From assembly GCF_019703545.1 (NCBI RefSeq), contig NZ_AP018771.1, positions 1,674,001 through 1,738,000 on the forward strand: 64,000 nucleotides of DNA, written 5' to 3'. This DNA comes from Haemophilus influenzae (GTDB taxonomy: Bacteria > Pseudomonadota > Gammaproteobacteria > Enterobacterales > Pasteurellaceae). The notes beneath the pieces are model-generated. The model searched no databases. It had not been told where the DNA came from and saw only the letters and a list, made by a program, of their open reading frames with translations. Below, in pieces: positions 60,625-64,000 of this stretch. Both the position numbers and the translations under genes were made by a program. Position 1 is the stretch's first letter. Each line of letters begins with the position of its first letter.

Positions 60625-61713
60625 ATGTCACAAGTCTTTAATTTTAGCGCAGGTCCTGCGATGATTTTCCCAGAAGTGTTGCAAAAAGCACAAAATGAAC
60701 TTACAAACTGGCTCAATCAAGGTGTGTCCGTAATGGAAGTAAGCCATCGAGGAAAGTATTTTATGGAACTCGTTACCCAAGCGGAAAAAGATCTACGTGA
60801 GGTTTACAATATTCCTGATAACTATCGTGTACTTTTCTTACAAGGTGGTGCTCGCGGTCAATTTGCCGCGATTCCGATGAACTTAATCGGTAAAAAAGGC
60901 AAAGCCCTTTATTTAAATAGTGGGCATTGGTCAGCTACAGCAGCAAAAGAAGCAAGAAATTTTGCAGAAATTGATGAAATCACTATCGTAGAAAATGGCG
61001 AACAGACTCGAATTACCGATCTTGATTTTAGCCATATCGCTGATCAATATGGCTACGTTCATTATTGCCCGAATGAAACCATCAGTGGTGTGGAGATTTT
61101 TGATGTACCAAATGTGGGCAATGCCGTATTGGTCGCGGATATGTCTTCAAATATTCTTTCACGTCAAATTGATATCAGTAAATTTGGGGTAATTTATGCA
61201 GGTGCGCAAAAAAATCTTGGCCCAGCGGGCATTACGTTAGTCATTATTCGTGATGATTTAATCGGTAACGCGCGTAAAGAAACCCCATCCATTTGGAATT
61301 ATGCAACTCAACGTGATGCAGATTCAATGATCAACACCCCCCCAACTTTTGCTTGGTATTTATGTTCCCTCGTCTTTAAACATCTTAAAGAAATAGGTGG
61401 CTTAGAAGTAATCGCAAAACGTAATGTGCTAAAAGCACAAACTCTTTATAATTATATTGATTCGAGCAAACTTTACCGCAATGTGGTAGCAAAAGAAAAC
61501 CGCTCAACAATGAATGTGACTTTCATCACTGGCAATGCTGAATTAGATGCAAAATTTGTCGCAGAGTCTACTGCTGCAGGCTTACAAGCCTTGAAAGGAC
61601 ACAAAGTTTTAGGTGGAATGCGTGCATCTATTTATAACGCAATGTCGCAAGATGGTGTTGAAGCACTGATTACATTTATGAAAAAATTTGAAGCTGAAAA
61701 TCTTCCTCAATAG
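60625..61713 (+). CDS. serC: Phosphoserine aminotransferase
   Basis: A 362-residue PLP aminotransferase for serine (and pyridoxine) synthesis. The opening FNFSAGPAMIFPEVL and the PLP lysine in IYAGAQKNLGPAGITLV are intact. AAGGAAA precedes the ATG. hisC follows after 89 bases that hold a GGGC/GCCC hairpin; aroA, its usual enteric neighbour, is absent. A run of seven C lies near 61337. Confidence 0.96.
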   Translation: MSQVFNFSAGPAMIFPEVLQKAQNELTNWLNQGVSVMEVSHRGKYFMELVTQAEKDLREVYNIPDNYRVLFLQGGARGQFAAIPMNLIGKKGKALYLNSGHWSATAAKEARNFAEIDEITIVENGEQTRITDLDFSHIADQYGYVHYCPNETISGVEIFDVPNVGNAVLVADMSSNILSRQIDISKFGVIYAGAQKNLGPAGITLVIIRDDLIGNARKETPSIWNYATQRDADSMINTPPTFAWYLCSLVFKHLKEIGGLEVIAKRNVLKAQTLYNYIDSSKLYRNVVAKENRSTMNVTFITGNAELDAKFVAESTAAGLQALKGHKVLGGMRASIYNAMSQDGVEALITFMKKFEAENLPQ

Positions 61714-61802
61714 TTAAAGAACATTTTCAATGGGCATATTTACCACGCCCAAATTTATTTGAAAATTCATACTAACCCATATCAATATTTACAAATAACA
61801 CT

Positions 61803-62903
61803 ATGCAGTACATCAACATTGCCAATTGTGGCGTAAAATCCTTATCCCCTTATCAAGCAGGCAAACCCATTGAAGAATTAGAACGAGAACTTGGCATTTC
61901 CAATATCGTTAAACTTGCCTCAAACGAGAACCCATTTGGTTTTCCAGAAAGTGCAAAAAAAGCAATTTTTGAACAATTAGATAAACTAACTCGTTATCCT
62001 GATGCCAATGGCTTTGAACTAAAACAAACTATCGCAAACAAATTTGGCGTTCAACCAAATCAAATTACGCTCGGAAATGGCTCAAATGATTTATTAGAAC
62101 TTTTTGCTCACACTTTCGCAGCAGAAGGCGATGAAATCATTTATTCACAATATGCCTTTATTGTTTATCCTTTAGTAACTAAAGCGATTAATGCAATTGC
62201 AAAAGAAATTCCAGCTAAAAATTGGGGGCATAATTTACAAGGATTTTTGACCGCACTTTCTGATAAAACAAAGCTCGTTTACATTGCTAATCCCAATAAT
62301 CCAACGGGTAATTTTTTAACTTCACAAGAAATTGAAGATTTTTTAGCAGAAGTCCCTCAAAATGTAATCGTGGTATTAGATGAAGCCTACACGGAATTTA
62401 CCAAAGCTGAAGAACGAGTAAACTCTTTCAGTTTATTAAAAAAATATTCAAATTTAATTATTTCACGCTCTCTTTCTAAAGCCTATGGCTTGGCAGGCTT
62501 ACGCATTGGTTATGCGGTATCTAATCCTGAAATCGCGGATTTATTAAATCGAGTTAGACAACCATTTAATTGTAATTCTTTGGCATTAACCGCTGCTGTT
62601 GCCGTAATGAATGATGATGAATTTGTTGAAAAAGTCGCTGAAAATAATCGAGTAGAAATGCGACGTTATGAAGACTTTTGTCAAAAAAATCAATTGGACT
62701 ATATTCCCTCCAAAGGAAATTTTATAACCATTGATTTCAAACAACCTGCCGCTTCGATTTATGATGCGTTGTTACGAGAAGGTGTAATTGTTCGCCCAAT
62801 TGCTGGTTATGGTATGCCAAATCATTTACGCATAAGTATTGGTTTACCTGAAGAAAACGATAAATTTTTTACCGCACTTTCTAAGGTATTAAAGTTTGCT
62901 TAA
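61803..62903 (+). CDS. hisC: Histidinol-phosphate aminotransferase
   Basis: A 366-residue class I/II PLP aminotransferase. LASNENPFGFPESAKKA near residue 40, VVLDEAYTEF, and the PLP lysine in ISRSLSKAYGLAGLRIGYA identify HisC. It lies outside any his operon in this window, so it is probably a second HisC-type enzyme, which may also act on aromatic amino-acid precursors. Confidence 0.92.
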   Translation: MQYINIANCGVKSLSPYQAGKPIEELERELGISNIVKLASNENPFGFPESAKKAIFEQLDKLTRYPDANGFELKQTIANKFGVQPNQITLGNGSNDLLELFAHTFAAEGDEIIYSQYAFIVYPLVTKAINAIAKEIPAKNWGHNLQGFLTALSDKTKLVYIANPNNPTGNFLTSQEIEDFLAEVPQNVIVVLDEAYTEFTKAEERVNSFSLLKKYSNLIISRSLSKAYGLAGLRIGYAVSNPEIADLLNRVRQPFNCNSLALTAAVAVMNDDEFVEKVAENNRVEMRRYEDFCQKNQLDYIPSKGNFITIDFKQPAASIYDALLREGVIVRPIAGYGMPNHLRISIGLPEENDKFFTALSKVLKFA

Positions 62904-62938
62904 TCTATTATTTAATAATGAAAGGTAAATTTATTATA

Positions 62939-62970
62939 TAAAAAACCCGCTTATTGCGGGTTTTATTTTT
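62939..62970 (+). terminator. hisC terminator
   Basis: AAAACCCGC and GCGGGTTTT form a perfect stem with loop TTATT and a T-rich tail. Confidence 0.9.
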
Positions 62971-62979
62971 CCACTGTGA

Positions 62980-63303
62980 TTAAGCGTGCTTTGCTGCCAC
63001 TTCAGCTAATAAAGTTTGCAATTCGCCTGCTTGATACATTTCTAAAATAATATCACAACCACCAATTAATTCTCCCTCAACCCATAATTGTGGGAAAGTT
63101 GGCCAATTTGCATATGTTGGTAATTCAGCGCGAATATCTGGATGTTGCAAAATATCCACATAACCAAAAGGCACTTTGCAGTGCATTAATGCCTCAGATG
63201 CACGAGCAGAAAAACCACAAGATGGTAATTTTGGCGAACCTTTCATATAAATAAGAATGGGATTTTCACTAATTTGCTTTTTGATTTTGTCTAAGGTTTC
63301 CAT
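62980..63303 (-). CDS. grxD: Monothiol glutaredoxin (Grx4 type)
   Basis: A 107-residue CGFS glutaredoxin; the active site is PSCGFS near residue 28. It binds and carries iron-sulfur clusters, usually with BolA partners. The ATG at 63303 (METLDKIKKQI) is chosen over a longer in-frame start because of GGGAA upstream and family length. WPTFPQLWVEGELIGGCDI is the conserved glutathione-binding part. Confidence 0.93.
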   Translation of the reverse strand: METLDKIKKQISENPILIYMKGSPKLPSCGFSARASEALMHCKVPFGYVDILQHPDIRAELPTYANWPTFPQLWVEGELIGGCDIILEMYQAGELQTLLAEVAAKHA

Positions 63304-63387
63304 AATGTTCCCTATAAATAAACGAGGTAAGCATTTTATCACAAGTTAAAACTTGATTGAAATGCTTGGTTTTATATTCATTTAAAA

Positions 63388-63420
63388 CAAAAGGCCTAAA
63401 CCGAAGTTTAAGCCTTTTGC
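63388..63420 (-). terminator. Terminator of the OmpP5 gene
   Basis: On the minus strand AAAAGGCTTAAAC-TTCG-GTTTAGGCCTTTT is a long stem with a stable TTCG loop and a T-rich tail. Confidence 0.85.
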
Positions 63421-63453
63421 TGTATTTAATCTTTCGTTAAACAAATACTAAAA

Positions 63454-64000
63454 TTATTTAGTACCGTTTACCGCGATTTCTACACGACGGTCTGGAGCAA
63501 GACAAGCGATAAGCGCTTTACGACCTTTAACTTGGTCACAAGTTGCGCCAGTTACTGGGTTTGCTTTACCGTAGCCAGTTGCAGAGATTGCGTCTGCTGC
63601 AACACCTTTAGCAACAAAGTAGTTAGCTACTGAATCTGCACGTTCTTGAGAAAGTTTTACGTTGAACGCATCAGAACCAATACGGTCAGTGTAACCAGCA
63701 ACAGCTACTTTTGCACTTTTAACTTGTGACATTTCGCCATAGATGCTGTCTAATGTTGCTTGTGCTTGAGGTTTTAAGTTTGCTTTACCAAATGCGAAAG
63801 TTACATCAGAGTTTAAGCTGAAAGTTTTGCTTACAACTTCAGGTGCTGCTACAACTGGCGCTTCGCCTTGACCAAAACGGTAAGAAATACCCGCATTGAT
63901 AGAACCAATCCAAGGGTTGTAGTTAAGTGCACTATTTGGTTTATCTTGAGGGCGGTATTTACCTACGCGAGTTAGCCATTGGTATTCTAAACGAACTGCT
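63454..64000 (-). CDS. ompP5: OmpA-family porin OmpP5, C-terminal part (partial)
   Basis: The gene runs off the end of the window; its start lies beyond 64000. Visible are the last strands of the beta-barrel (AGISYRFGQGEAP), the Ala/Val/Pro-rich hinge, and the whole OmpA peptidoglycan-binding domain (VAVAGYTDRIGSDAFNVKLS, ERADSVANYFVAKGV, CLAPDRRVEIAVNGTK). OmpP5 is the OmpA homologue of H. influenzae, an adhesin that links the outer membrane to peptidoglycan. Two Cys in the C-terminal domain (TCDQVKGRKALIAC) fit the OmpA disulfide. Confidence 0.93.
   Translation of the reverse strand, partial: AVRLEYQWLTRVGKYRPQDKPNSALNYNPWIGSINAGISYRFGQGEAPVVAAPEVVSKTFSLNSDVTFAFGKANLKPQAQATLDSIYGEMSQVKSAKVAVAGYTDRIGSDAFNVKLSQERADSVANYFVAKGVAADAISATGYGKANPVTGATCDQVKGRKALIACLAPDRRVEIAVNGTK

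Noticed and set aside
61337..61343. Run of seven C in serC as a phase-variation tract
   Set aside because: The frame is intact and serC is a housekeeping gene; the run encodes Thr-Pro-Pro.

Overview
The window reads as a chromosome segment of Haemophilus influenzae. The evidence is the AT-rich base composition, dozens of copies of the Haemophilus uptake signal (AAGTGCGGT / ACCGCACTT), and species-typical genes: the sap operon, a Hup-like haem receptor, LigE, dppBCDF without dppA, and an OmpP5-type porin. No rRNA, tRNA, insertion sequence, prophage or CRISPR array was seen.

Layout. 1-8060 holds the end of ppc, ycjX (minus) and the sapABCDF operon with a YeiH-type membrane protein (plus). 8136-10330 holds truA, fbp and a 31-codon cmk remnant. 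The remnant looks like a rearrangement junction: as I remember the Rd KW20 map, the genes left of it (about HI1636-HI1645) and right of it (about HI1218 falling to HI1164) are not neighbours there. 10588-15218 holds lldP and the haem receptor. 15304-19397 is a minus cluster (mtnN, a DsbA-like protein, recJ, dsbC) with a tiny hydrophobic ORF between recJ and dsbC. 19530-24859 holds prfB (programmed frameshift), lysS, mdh, argR and yfcH. 24914-31664 holds purF, cvpA, yfbV, ackA, pta and smrB. 31795-39708 holds prmB and a long minus run: cysB, rluB, yciO, sucD, sucC, rlmM, gcvA. 39833-43300 holds the GcvB small RNA, ilvE, a mini-lipoprotein, and queCDE behind a preQ1 riboswitch. 43301-43911 is a decayed low-GC interval. 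43912-54648 holds uvrD, dppBCDF, ligE, gmhA and artPIQM. 54717-64000 holds a decayed YadA-type adhesin, an opacity-type porin, sprT, a second tiny hydrophobic ORF, metK, pabA/pabB/pabC, serC, hisC, grxD and the end of the OmpP5 gene.

How it works together. The window is rich in peptide, amino-acid and haem uptake (sap, dpp, art, the haem receptor) and in central metabolism (fbp, mdh, ackA-pta, sucCD, lldP). Several regulatory sites are readable: CRP sites at fbp, lldP and mdh; a competence-type CRP-S site at ligE; ArgR boxes at argR and artP; a PurR box at cvpA-purF; a triple MetJ box at metK; a possible Fur box at the haem receptor; GcvB beside gcvA; and the preQ1 riboswitch at queC.

The least ordinary content is a pair of intergenic loci (18437-18692 and 56346-56600). 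Each has a 22-23 codon, entirely hydrophobic ORF behind a good ribosome binding site and a hairpin leader, with a promoter and terminator for an opposing RNA. The peptides resemble Ibs-type toxins, so these are candidate type I toxin-antitoxin modules.
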